Shown here one piece after another: positions 34,879-42,189 of a stretch of DNA of 42,189 nucleotides. The stretch is from JAAYAY01 sp964429355 (GTDB lineage: Bacteria; Planctomycetota; Planctomycetia; Pirellulales; Thermoguttaceae). The stretch covers positions 1-42,189 of the forward strand of contig CAYSCH010000031.1 in the NCBI GenBank assembly GCA_964429355.1. The letters run 5' to 3'. The translations under genes and the position numbers were made by a program. Every line of letters starts with the position of its first letter. The first letter of the stretch is position 1. The notes under the pieces are model-generated. The model did not search any database and was not told the DNA's origin. It worked only from the letters and a program-made list of their open reading frames with translations.

Positions 34879-35511
34879 ATGCTCAGTGGAGAACGTGGTC
34901 TTGCCTGGCGGCTGGTCGGCATAGTTGCTCTAGGGGCCGTCAGTTCGGTGCAGGGGGGCGAGCCCTCAGGGAAGAACCACGCGGATCCATCGCCCGCCTT
35001 CGAATGGATGTCGGGGGTACCACGCGGTTGCCGCTTGATCTCGTTCGATCTGGTCAACCGGAAGGCCGGCTCGCTGGGCCGAAAAGATCGCGTCGACATT
35101 TCTTGGGAATACTCGATTTCCGACCACCAGCGCAGATCGGCTCCGCTGATCCAGGATGTTGGAGTTCTCGAGGCAACGGCCTCTGGGATCTCCGAAGGCG
35201 TCCGATCGGTTCTCCGCGTGACCCTGGCCTTGACGCCTCAACAGGCCCATCGTGTGAAACTGGCGGCGGCCTGCAGCACCCTTCAGATCAAAACGACGCC
35301 AGCCGGTTCGTCGCCGGATAGTCAGGCTCGGACGACATGGGATGTTCAGCAGATCGAAGATCGAACCCAGGCCATCGAAACCCACCTGGTCAGTACCGGG
35401 GCCGGCAGGGATATCCTCGAGCGCCCCACTCTTGCCGTTCCCCTCGGAACGGCTACCGCGGGCTCTCGCGGAACGATTGCCGTTCCGGTCGAGGTGGAGA
35501 AGCGACGTTAA
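34879..35511 (+). CDS. exported CpaB/RcpC-domain-like protein
   Basis: About 210 residues. The start at 34879 has GGAGG 9 nt upstream; the in-frame ATG at 34873 is too close to it. A signal peptide (ERGLAWRLVGIVALGAVSSVQG) comes first. The middle matches the RcpC domain of Flp-pilus CpaB: RKDRVDISWEYS, IQDVGVLEATA, LRVTLALTPQQAHRVKLAA. The SAF domain that normally precedes RcpC in CpaB seems absent, and no other tad/flp assembly gene adjoins it, though a PilT/GspE-like cluster lies 3.6 kb away on the other strand. It could be a stand-alone periplasmic relative or a remnant. The C-terminal ~60 residues are not recognised. Confidence 0.7.
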   Translation: MLSGERGLAWRLVGIVALGAVSSVQGGEPSGKNHADPSPAFEWMSGVPRGCRLISFDLVNRKAGSLGRKDRVDISWEYSISDHQRRSAPLIQDVGVLEATASGISEGVRSVLRVTLALTPQQAHRVKLAAACSTLQIKTTPAGSSPDSQARTTWDVQQIEDRTQAIETHLVSTGAGRDILERPTLAVPLGTATAGSRGTIAVPVEVEKRR

Positions 35512-35565
35512 TACGCCGAAAACGCGACGGGTAACCGCAAGCCTGAACGATGGAATAGTCGCCCA

Positions 35566-36303
35566 TCAGGTCGAACGTCCGGGTACCCAGGGTGCATCGC
35601 TGCCACCGATGTGCCATCCGTACACGCCAAGCTCGGGAAGTTCCGATCGGACCAGATTGATTTGGACCAGGAAGCTCTTCCTGGTTCCATGGTCGTCGTA
35701 GGTGACGGCATAGACCTGAGAAGCGGTGCCTCCGCCGGCGTCGAGGCAGGCGTAATGCCGCACTTGGGCCCGATCTCCAAGTGCAAGCAGAGAGCGAACC
35801 TCGGGCTTGTTGACGAACTGCTCCAGTTCCTCATAGTCTCCCTGCGAACTTAGAAACTGCTCCTTCAACTTCTCATTGAGAGCCCGCCGGCTGCCGGGAC
35901 GACTCGCCATTTCGAGGGCCTTCTCAGGTTCCCCTTTCTTGAGGTACTCAAACCACTGGAGCGCGAAGTCTCGCGACTCGATGTCGACCAGACATCGTTC
36001 CGTAAATTCGCGAGCCGATCCGGCGATGGTCCAGAACACGGCCAACAGGAGCCCGGCCAGGGCGAGCCGTCCACCTGACATCTCGGAAGGGGCTTTGGCG
36101 ATCCTTCCCATCGCAACCAGACAGCAGATCGCGGCAAGGGCCCCGACAAACGCCAGGCCCACGTGGACGATGGACAGAACCGATAGAAGTCCAAGAAGGA
36201 AACCCAGGACGGCGAGCCCGGAAAGGGCGCGATACTGGGGTAGCTCCGCCTCGGCAGCATCCGAAAACTTCCCCCAACGATTGACACTCGCTTGATCGTC
36301 CAT
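35566..36303 (-). CDS. membrane protein of unknown function
   Basis: 245 residues, family not recognised. After a short soluble N-terminus come about three hydrophobic segments (ALSGLAVLGFLLGLLSVLSIVHVGLA... in two helices; LALAGLLLAVFWTIAGSA), a layout resembling small DUF4190-like proteins. A soluble C-terminal half of about 140 residues follows (FEYLKKGEPEKALEMASRPG, then YAVTYDDHGTRKSFLVQINLVR). GAGG lies 7 nt before the ATG. It is the last gene of a minus-strand series after the CvpA-like gene (126 bp gap). Confidence 0.75.
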   Translation of the reverse strand: MDDQASVNRWGKFSDAAEAELPQYRALSGLAVLGFLLGLLSVLSIVHVGLAFVGALAAICCLVAMGRIAKAPSEMSGGRLALAGLLLAVFWTIAGSAREFTERCLVDIESRDFALQWFEYLKKGEPEKALEMASRPGSRRALNEKLKEQFLSSQGDYEELEQFVNKPEVRSLLALGDRAQVRHYACLDAGGGTASQVYAVTYDDHGTRKSFLVQINLVRSELPELGVYGWHIGGSDAPWVPGRST

Positions 36304-36429
36304 AAAACCGCCTCGGAACGGGTGATTATCTCTCGATTGAACAATTCCGAAACCGCCAGCCGAACATCGTTCAGGGCATTTCGCCCCCGACAGTTCTCCC
36401 TGCCTCTATTCAGAAGCAAGGGCCGGAAG

Positions 36430-37041
36430 CTATCGCGAACCGGCGCTATTCCCGCCGAAACCTTGGCCTCCCGCCACCTGTGCCTCCAGGGCCTTCCGCC
36501 GCGCCGAGTAAGCGCTGCTGAACCGGCCTCCGTCAAACGGCCGGGCGGATCCGAAACGGGCGAGAGATCCGCCCGAAGTCAGGCTCACGAATCGCACCCA
36601 CTGGCGATCCGGCGACATCGAACTGGCACTGGGAAAGCCCCCTTGAAAGGCCCTCTCCGCCAAGGGAGCGGTGTGCATCGTGAAGTTGGCAAAACACACC
36701 AGCACGGCTGCGGTAACGCAGGCCAGCGCGATCCCGCCAGCCTTGTTGACGATCGCCAGAAACCGAACCTTGACGCGAGAAACCCGGTTGGTAATGGTCT
36801 GGAGGATCGTGACGAACAGGGCAAACAGCACCCAGAGGGACACAAAATCCCACCAGTAGCTTCCGCCCTTCATGGCCCCTTCCAGAAGTTTTGCGGTGGG
36901 TTCGAAGAAATTCGTTGCCAGCAGGCCAGCAAAGACCACGTTGATGAAACGTATCGCGTTGCTCCACATCCCCTCGGCCAGCAGACACAAGGCGGTTGCG
37001 AGAAACACGATGAACAGAAGCAGCGGGAAGAGCCAGGTCAT
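36430..37041 (-). CDS. CvpA-family membrane protein
   Basis: 203 residues with about four hydrophobic segments (PLLLFIVFLATALCLL, FINVVFAGLLATNFF, WVLFALFVTILQTI, GGIALACVTAAVLVCFA). The pattern and the NRVSRVKVRFLAIVNKAGG loop fit CvpA (colicin V production) proteins. The C-terminal 60 residues are soluble and Ser/Gly-rich. The family is tied to membrane or secretion processes, but its exact role is unclear. It sits between the GspE-like gene (122 bp upstream) and another membrane protein gene. Confidence 0.7.
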   Translation of the reverse strand: MTWLFPLLLFIVFLATALCLLAEGMWSNAIRFINVVFAGLLATNFFEPTAKLLEGAMKGGSYWWDFVSLWVLFALFVTILQTITNRVSRVKVRFLAIVNKAGGIALACVTAAVLVCFANFTMHTAPLAERAFQGGFPSASSMSPDRQWVRFVSLTSGGSLARFGSARPFDGGRFSSAYSARRKALEAQVAGGQGFGGNSAGSR

Positions 37042-37163
37042 CGGTTATTTCCGTTCGATAGATTTCTTTGTGTGCGGAACACTTCGCGTTTCAGTCAAGT
37101 TCTACCTGGCAGGTCAAACTGGTCCGAGGAACCCCTCCAGGTTTCGGTTTGCAGGTTGTTCGG

Positions 37164-38990
37164 CTATTGTTTCAAGACTCGCGTCAGTTCGGCCAGCGAA
37201 GTGATGCCCTTGGCCACCAGGACGATGCCTTCCTGCTGCAGTCCCTGCATGCCGTCCTTGCGGGCGGCCGCGCGCAGGGCATCCGGCGTCGGCTGCGTCA
37301 CCAGCGTTTCGCGAACGGCGTTGCCGACCACGAGGAGTTCGAACAGTCCAATCCGCCCCACGTAGCCCAAACCGCCGCAGGTCTTGCAGATCTCCCGCGG
37401 GTCTTCCGGCGGCTGAGGCGGGCGGTAGAAGGCGTTCACCCGCCCTTGAGGAATTCCCAGTTGCTGGAGAACGTTCGGAGGAGGTGCGTAGGCTTCCTTG
37501 CAGTCGTCGCACAGCTTGCGGACCAGTCGTTGGCTGAGGACGCCGGTCATGCACTGGGCCAGCTCCCGCAGGGGCGGTTTCATCGCGGCCAGGCGTGCCA
37601 GCGCCTCGGCCGCGTCCTTGGCCCGGATCGTGCTGACGGCAAACCGCTTCTCCCGAAGGATCTCCGTGCAGATCTCGCCCAGCATCTGTCCGTCAACCAG
37701 ATCCCGAAGGATACATACCTGCGGTTCCTGGAGGAAGAAACGCCGCAGGGATTCCGACACCGATTTCTCGGGGTCGTCCTTTCGGAAGGTGGTGGTGTGG
37801 ACGTTCTCGATCGGCTCGTAACGGTTGGCCTCGTCTTCGAGCGCCATGAATTCGCGAACAAATCGGTCGGCACTGTGGATCATGACGTGGGTCGTGGTTC
37901 GCAGTCCCGTCGCGGGCATCGCCGAAAAGATGAAGTATCCGGTCTGGGCCGACACCAATTGTTTGAACTGCTCCTGCATCTTCGGGCGCATACCCAGATC
38001 GTCCGGAGTCTTGAAGACCGTGCGGGAGCCTTCGAACTGCAGGACCGCCCGTTCGCCCGTTTGCGTGCCCTGGCTGTTGATCGTGGCCCGGTACTTGAGT
38101 TTCTTGTATTCCACCAGGAATTCCCCCGACTGGCGGCTCCGCCGATCTTCCGCCTTCAGCCCGCAGAGAAGCTTGAACGCCTCGAGCGCCGGGTCGCCTT
38201 GTTCTCGCTCCATCCCGTCGGCTTCCTGCCACACCCCGTCGATCTGATGGCGGATCGCCACTCCCTGTTGCGAGTAGTCGAGCATGATGCCGTCGGCCCG
38301 GCGAGCCAAACCGGCGGCGATGATCTTGCGGGCATCCGTGAACGCCACCACATTCTGGCGGGCACTGAGCAGATTGACGTTGTTCTGCCGCTCATCCTTG
38401 CCGGTTGCCTTCAGCGTCACCGGCGGACCCGCCGCGTGCGGGTCTTTGTCTTCCATGCTGACTTCTTTGCGGAACAGATGCCCGATCCAGGCCTTGATGT
38501 GCTTCGGGGTGAGAACCTTCTGGTCGTCGGCCAATTCCGCATTCCTGGTCTTCACATAAGCCAGGAGCGGCGCCCAATGGCAGGCCAGGAGCAGGGGAAA
38601 ACCGATAAAGAAAATAGGAATCATCCAGAACGCGATGATTCCGACCAGAAAGGGGGCAAAAACAATCGGATTCCACTTGATGTGATCGAATTTGTGCTCC
38701 TGGGCGTCCGTACTCACCCAGTCGGTGGAGTAGACCCACATCAGCACGACAATCCATCCCAGAAACAGCTTGACGAGGCTCATGTAGAGTCCGGGACCCG
38801 CCCAGCCGGGCCCGGCCGGCGCGGCGGCCTCTCCTTCGGAGCTCCCTGCCTCGGCGCTTGCCGCTTCCGAGCCTCCCGAACCTCCGTCGGCGGCCGGCGG
38901 TTGCCCACTTGGGTCCTGGCCCGAAAGCGGTGGCGAAGCGACAGCCCAGGCAGCCAGAAACATGCATATCAGCAGAAGATATCGACGCAT
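37164..38990 (-). CDS. membrane-anchored GspE/PilB-like protein with altered ATPase motifs
   Basis: 608 residues. A signal-like N-terminus (1-18), a Ser/Gly/Ala-rich linker, then about three membrane helices (about 68-88 and 107-137) precede a secretion-ATPase-like domain. Conserved parts: GVAIRHQIDGVW, GERAVLQFEG, MTGVLSQRLVRKLCDDCK and the zinc-ribbon end CKTCGGLGYVGRIGLFELL. The nucleotide motifs are changed: the Walker A position reads SAMPATGLRTTT (356-367, Lys replaced by Arg), Walker B reads CILRDLVDGQ, and the His-box position reads STIRAKDA (His replaced by Arg). Ordinary PilB/GspE are soluble ATPases with intact motifs. It may be a structural, non-hydrolysing partner for PilT, whose gene precedes it by 101 bp. 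Confidence 0.85.
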   Translation of the reverse strand: MRRYLLLICMFLAAWAVASPPLSGQDPSGQPPAADGGSGGSEAASAEAGSSEGEAAAPAGPGWAGPGLYMSLVKLFLGWIVVLMWVYSTDWVSTDAQEHKFDHIKWNPIVFAPFLVGIIAFWMIPIFFIGFPLLLACHWAPLLAYVKTRNAELADDQKVLTPKHIKAWIGHLFRKEVSMEDKDPHAAGPPVTLKATGKDERQNNVNLLSARQNVVAFTDARKIIAAGLARRADGIMLDYSQQGVAIRHQIDGVWQEADGMEREQGDPALEAFKLLCGLKAEDRRSRQSGEFLVEYKKLKYRATINSQGTQTGERAVLQFEGSRTVFKTPDDLGMRPKMQEQFKQLVSAQTGYFIFSAMPATGLRTTTHVMIHSADRFVREFMALEDEANRYEPIENVHTTTFRKDDPEKSVSESLRRFFLQEPQVCILRDLVDGQMLGEICTEILREKRFAVSTIRAKDAAEALARLAAMKPPLRELAQCMTGVLSQRLVRKLCDDCKEAYAPPPNVLQQLGIPQGRVNAFYRPPQPPEDPREICKTCGGLGYVGRIGLFELLVVGNAVRETLVTQPTPDALRAAARKDGMQGLQQEGIVLVAKGITSLAELTRVLKQ

Positions 38991-39091
38991 CAGGTGACAA
39001 CCTATTCGAGCAGTTTCGTTGCAGTGGATTCTCGATTGTTGTGGCGGTCCGATCCGCGCGGACCTTCCCGGGGCGCGCAGCCGCCCCCATC

Positions 39092-40240
39092 CTACAGGAT
39101 CCCCGGCTCCTTGACTTCAATTCCTTTGAGGGCCATCTTCAAGGCCTCGATGTTCGGAGCGACTTCAAATGCCGTGGCGCGATCGATGAGCCGCTCGGTA
39201 ACCAGGTGCTTCAAGCTCATGGTGAAGTCCTGCATCCCTTCGGTGATTCCGATCCGGATCGCATCAGGGAGCTTGTTGTCTTGTTCCTCCAGGATCAGCT
39301 TGCGGACCGTCGGATTGAACATCATGATCTCAACAGTGGGGACCCGTTGCACCCCCTCCTTGATCGAAGGAAGCAGCTTCTGGGCCACGATTCCCCGCAT
39401 GTTGAAGGCCAAGGCGCTGCGGATCGCCGAATGCATGTTGGCGGGGAAAAGGTCCAGAATACGGCCGATGGTACTGGAGGCCGTCGAGGCGTGGATCGTT
39501 CCAAACACCAGGTGGCCCGTCTCGGCCGCGTGGATCGCGGTCTCGAACGTTTCGCGGTCACGCATTTCTCCCACCAGCATGACGTCCGGGTCTTCGCGGA
39601 CGGCATGCTTCATGCCGATCCCGAAATTCACCACGTCCATGCCGATCTCGCGCTGGTTGATCAGGCATTTCTCTTCGCTGAAGGTGAATTCGATCGGGTC
39701 TTCGAGCGTGAGAATGTGTTTCCGGTAGTTCTGGTTGACCCAGTTGAGCATCGAGGCGATGGTCGTGCTTTTTCCGGAACCCGTGATGCCCGCCAGCAGG
39801 ATCATCCCCTGGCTGAACTTGCACAGTTCGTACAGCACCGTGGGAAGATACAGACCCTCCAACGGCGGGATGTAGTTGTTCACGCGGCGGGCCACCAACC
39901 CCACGTGTCCCATCTGCTGGAGCACGTTCACGCGAAATCGCCAGGGCTTGCCGTCGATGTCCAGGGCGTACGCGAAGTCGGCCCCGCCGTCCTCGTCGAA
40001 GATCCTGCGGTTGCGCTCGTCCATCATCGGGAAGATGAGCCGCACCATTTCGTCGTCGTCGATCGGCTCCCGGTTCATCGGACGCAGCGACCCGCTGACG
40101 CGGATGTAAGGGGGCCGATCAACCTTCAAGTGGAGGTCGCTCCCCTGCAGCTTGACCAGCGCCTTGAAAAGCTTGTCGATTTCCAGCGGCTCTCGTTTCT
40201 TCTTGAATCGTTCTTGGTCCGCTTCAACCGGGATCGACAT
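39092..40240 (-). CDS. pilT: PilT-family secretion/pilus retraction ATPase
   Basis: A 382-residue cytoplasmic hexameric ATPase that drives type IV pilus retraction or a related movement. Motifs are intact: N-terminal SDLHLKVDRPPYIRVSG; Walker A GITGSGKS (151-158); Asp-box LTLEDPIE; Walker B DVMLVGEM (219-226); His-box GHLVFGTIHAST (242-253). The C-terminal AFNMRGIVAQKLLPS matches the usual AIRNLIREGK-type region loosely. GGAGG lies 7 nt before ATG 40240. It is followed by the GspE-like gene, then a CvpA-like gene, all minus strand. No pilin or other pilus gene is in the window. Confidence 0.94.
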   Translation of the reverse strand: MSIPVEADQERFKKKREPLEIDKLFKALVKLQGSDLHLKVDRPPYIRVSGSLRPMNREPIDDDEMVRLIFPMMDERNRRIFDEDGGADFAYALDIDGKPWRFRVNVLQQMGHVGLVARRVNNYIPPLEGLYLPTVLYELCKFSQGMILLAGITGSGKSTTIASMLNWVNQNYRKHILTLEDPIEFTFSEEKCLINQREIGMDVVNFGIGMKHAVREDPDVMLVGEMRDRETFETAIHAAETGHLVFGTIHASTASSTIGRILDLFPANMHSAIRSALAFNMRGIVAQKLLPSIKEGVQRVPTVEIMMFNPTVRKLILEEQDNKLPDAIRIGITEGMQDFTMSLKHLVTERLIDRATAFEVAPNIEALKMALKGIEVKEPGIL

Positions 40241-40307
40241 GCCATATCCTCCGTCGAAAACTTCGGGTGCCTCTGGAAAGGATGCAGGGCAAGCCGCCAG
40301 GTGGCGG

Positions 40308-41075
40308 TCAGAGCCTGACCGGGATTCCCCGGTCCCGCATCACTTCTTTGGTCTCTCGAATTGTGTACTGGCCGTAATGAAAAATACTCGCAGCCAACGC
40401 CGCGTCCGCACCCCCCTTGAGAATCGCGTCGGCCATGTGCTCGGGGCATCCCGCGCCGCCACTGGCAACCACCGGAATCGTCACCTCCGCCGACACGGCC
40501 GCGGTGATCTCAAGGTCAAAACCGTCCTTCGTCCCGTCCGCGTCCATCGAGGTGAGCACGATCTCTCCGGCTCCCAGACGCTCCACTTCTCGGGCCCACT
40601 CGACCGCCTCCAGCCCGGTTCCGATCCGGCCGCCGTTGATGTGTACTTCCCAAAACTCCGATCCGTTCTTCTCGACACGTTTGGGATCGATGTTCACCAC
40701 GATGCACTGGCTGCCGAATCGCCTCGCCGATTCTCGCACGAATGCCGGGTCGCGGCAGGCCGCCGAATTGATCGATACCTTGTCGCTTCCCGCATTGAGC
40801 AATTCCCGAATGTGCTCGATGGTGCGGATCCCGCCCCCCACCGTCAGCGGCATGAACACCACCTCCGCCGTGCGCCGCACGACGTCGAGCATGATGTCGC
40901 GGCCTTCATGGCTCGCTGTGATGTCGAGGAAAACCAGCTCGTCGGCACCCTCGCTCTCGTAACGCGCAGCAACTTCCACCGGGTCGCCAGCGTCCCGCAG
41001 ATTGAGGAAATTCGTTCCTTTCACGACCCTGCCTTCATTCACATCAAGACAGGGTATGATCCGTTTCGCGAGCAT
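40308..41075 (-). CDS. hisF: imidazole glycerol phosphate synthase, cyclase subunit
   Basis: Cytoplasmic TIM-barrel subunit that, with HisH glutaminase, makes imidazole glycerol phosphate and AICAR in histidine synthesis. The family opening LAKRIIPCLDV is followed by GRVVKGTNF, FLDITAS, VGGGIRT, GSDKVSINSAA, and VVASGGAG with AALAASIFHYGQ. The catalytic Asp of CLDV and the Asp of LTSMDADGTKDG are present. The start at 41075 (MLAKRI) gives 255 residues, the normal size; the longer frame to 41141 adds a Cys-rich tail. hisH is not adjacent. The upstream gap is about 1.1 kb. Confidence 0.96.
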   Translation of the reverse strand: MLAKRIIPCLDVNEGRVVKGTNFLNLRDAGDPVEVAARYESEGADELVFLDITASHEGRDIMLDVVRRTAEVVFMPLTVGGGIRTIEHIRELLNAGSDKVSINSAACRDPAFVRESARRFGSQCIVVNIDPKRVEKNGSEFWEVHINGGRIGTGLEAVEWAREVERLGAGEIVLTSMDADGTKDGFDLEITAAVSAEVTIPVVASGGAGCPEHMADAILKGGADAALAASIFHYGQYTIRETKEVMRDRGIPVRL

Positions 41076-41423
41076 CACATACCCGCCCGTGGCACAGGCG
41101 GCCGGTGTAGCTTCGGAACCACAGAAGAGACAAACACCCATCCCACGGACGAGGTCTGCGGTCCAGTCGACATGCCCGTGGAAGCGGCATGCCTGCTCTT
41201 GTTTTTCTATCTATTCAGCCATCTGCAGTGGCAGGACTTCCGGTCCGAAAGCGGGCAACGTGGGTCGGACTGGGAAAGCGTTTTTCTGCATCTGAGCGTG
41301 CTCGTAACGGCCGAGGCTCCGCCGACTGCCAACCTTTCCAGCTACTTCACTTGGCTGAAGCGTTACGTCTTTTCTAAAGCGCTCAAAGGGCCAACACCCC
41401 GGGACGCAGCAGGGTTTTATCCC

Positions 41424-41452
41424 CCGCCAAAGCGGCCTTGGCGGCCTTTTTT
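41424..41452 (+). terminator. Rho-independent terminator with no assigned transcript
   Basis: CCGCCAA (41424-41430), a 7-base loop and TTGGCGG (41438-41444) form a perfect stem, followed by CC and six T residues (41447-41452). It is oriented on the plus strand, where I see no convincing gene. A plus frame from 41172 to 41543 runs through it, which argues against that frame being a gene. Confidence 0.6.
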
Positions 41453-41550
41453 CGAGCGATTCTGTTCGTCGATACAGCAAGTCCTTACTGTAAGTCGCCC
41501 AGACGCCCCGGTCAACCGCCAACCGCCAAGACCCCACTTTTGAGTGATAT

Positions 41551-41579
41551 CTTATACTACGTATGGCCGGGGTCGTGAA
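41551..41579 (-). promoter_or_regulatory. possible minus-strand promoter ahead of hisF
   Basis: On the minus strand TTCACG (41579-41574), a 17-base spacer and TATAAG (41556-41551) resemble a sigma-70 promoter. If used, it would give a leader of about 470 bases before hisF, or start a small RNA. It is a weak -35, so only a candidate. Confidence 0.35.
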
Positions 41580-41642
41580 GGCTGACGTCAGTACCCGGCC
41601 TGCCAAATTGTCAAGGAACAGGGGCGGACGGGAGGGACAGGG

Positions 41643-41667
41643 GTCATTGGTCAGTTGTCATTGGTCA
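41643..41667. repeat. short direct repeat GTCATTGGTCA x2
   Basis: Two perfect 11-base copies at 41643-41653 and 41657-41667, followed by a partial third. Confidence 0.6.
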
Positions 41668-41729
41668 TGGGTCATTGTTGGCGATTTTGATGGGAAACAG
41701 GGGGTGAGTGAATGGGGGCGGAGGGCTGG

Positions 41730-41803
41730 TTCTGCCAAATTCGGGCGGTGGGGCCGCCGGCCGTAACTTGGTCAACGGAAGGGCGATTCTGCCAAATTCG
41801 GGC
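41730..41803. repeat. 17-base direct repeat, two copies
   Basis: TTCTGCCAAATTCGGGC occurs at 41730-41746 and again at 41787-41803, 57 bases apart, with similar G-rich flanks. It may be part of a larger intergenic element. Confidence 0.65.
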
Positions 41804-41867
41804 CTGGCGGTGGGGCGGCAGGGCCGGGCGGTACGAGCTGCCGCTCGGTTGGTGGTCTGCTCCTGGC

Positions 41868-42116
41868 AAGGAGCAAGGAGCAAGGAGCAAGGAGCGGGGA
41901 GCGGGGAGCGGGGAGCAGGTGTCAGGAGTCAGGGGACAGGGGGGAGGGAACGGGGGGGAGGTGGAAAGTGGGGGGAGGACGGTGTTGTGGGGCGGGGGGG
42001 TTGGGGGGGAGGCAGGGGGCAAGGAGCAAGGAGGGGGGGGCAAGGAGCGGGGGGGGGGGGACAGGAGGCAGGGGACAGGGGACAGGAGACGGGGGACAGG
42101 AGACGGGGGACAGGGT
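41868..42116. repeat. G-rich tandem repeats (minisatellite-like)
   Basis: Four AAGGAGC units then three GGGGAGC units run without a gap over 41868-41916. After a purine-rich stretch with long G-runs there are two perfect copies of a 14-base unit (ACAGGAGACGGGGG, 42082-42095 and 42096-42109). The plus strand is almost all purine with many G-runs, so G-quadruplex formation is possible. Frames reading through it are low-complexity and not genes. The end, 42117-42189, is ordinary and unassigned. Confidence 0.8.
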
Positions 42117-42189
42117 AAAAATGTGTTATTGGTGGTGTGAATGTGATAGTTTTGGAACGCATGCGTGTGTGATCCGAAAGTAGACTTGG

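Noticed and set aside
37068..39728. 886-residue plus-strand open frame
   Set aside because: Runs opposite both the GspE-like gene and pilT, so it cannot be a separate real protein; no motifs.
41172..41543. 123-residue plus-strand frame in the hisF upstream gap
   Set aside because: It reads straight through an intrinsic terminator, has no Shine-Dalgarno and no recognisable domain.
41868..42116. CRISPR array
   Set aside because: Units are 7 and 14 bases with no spacers; no cas genes nearby.
1..42189. tRNA, rRNA, insertion sequences, prophage
   Set aside because: No T-loop/CCA patterns, rRNA-like segments, transposase motifs or terminal repeats were noticed on either strand.

Overview
The window looks like a chromosome segment of a planctomycete, most likely a member of the Pirellulales. 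This is inferred from gene style, not from a marker gene. The hints are high GC, mostly single genes or very short operons, an ECF sigma factor next to a large membrane Ser/Thr kinase, many exported sugar-related enzymes (FAD oxidoreductase, GH99-like, GH28-like, sialidase, ThuA-like, Tat-exported Gfo/Idh, CocE/NonD, PhoPQ-related), a zinc-ribbon/GYF membrane protein and a folK-panC-lgt cluster. I see no rRNA, tRNA, CRISPR array, phage or insertion sequence. The window is ordinary chromosome with some accessory patches.

Layout. 1-4150: end of an unknown gene, a zinc-ribbon membrane protein, a possible small structured RNA with a terminator, trpC, purH and a MazEF-type toxin-antitoxin pair with an operator palindrome inside its promoter. 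4240-11290: a divergent pair (exported FAD oxidoreductase; GH99-like hydrolase with a CBM9-like domain), a glycine-rich exported protein and a GH28-like enzyme. 11480-19110: amino-acid permease, two ECF sigma factors, a 926-residue kinase with a multi-pass membrane tail, a ThuA-like protein and a NarL-type response regulator. 19460-22390: two related exported proteins, one split by an in-frame TGA, and a second decayed gene. 22395-28720: CocE/NonD hydrolase, Tat-exported oxidoreductase, and a PhoPQ-related hydrolase in operon with a sialidase. 28900-33600: zinc-ribbon/GYF protein, then lgt, panC and a folK fusion, all on the minus strand. 34078-40240: small exported proteins, a lone CpaB/RcpC-like protein, then a minus-strand run pilT, a membrane-anchored GspE-like protein with altered nucleotide motifs, a CvpA-like protein and a membrane protein. 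40308-41075: hisF. 41076-42189: more than 1 kb without a convincing gene, ending in G-rich tandem repeats.

Function. Housekeeping steps (Trp, His, purine, pantothenate, folate, lipoprotein maturation) are scattered among genes for periplasmic or surface breakdown of complex glycans, as is common in planctomycetes. The most unusual proteins are: the Lgt, which has an apparent duplicated N-terminal module and a PDZ-like insertion; the GspE/PilB-like protein beside PilT, which has lost the Walker A lysine and the His-box histidine; and the FolK fused to a nucleoside-kinase-like domain with an altered P-loop. All functional statements come from reading the sequence. No database search was possible.
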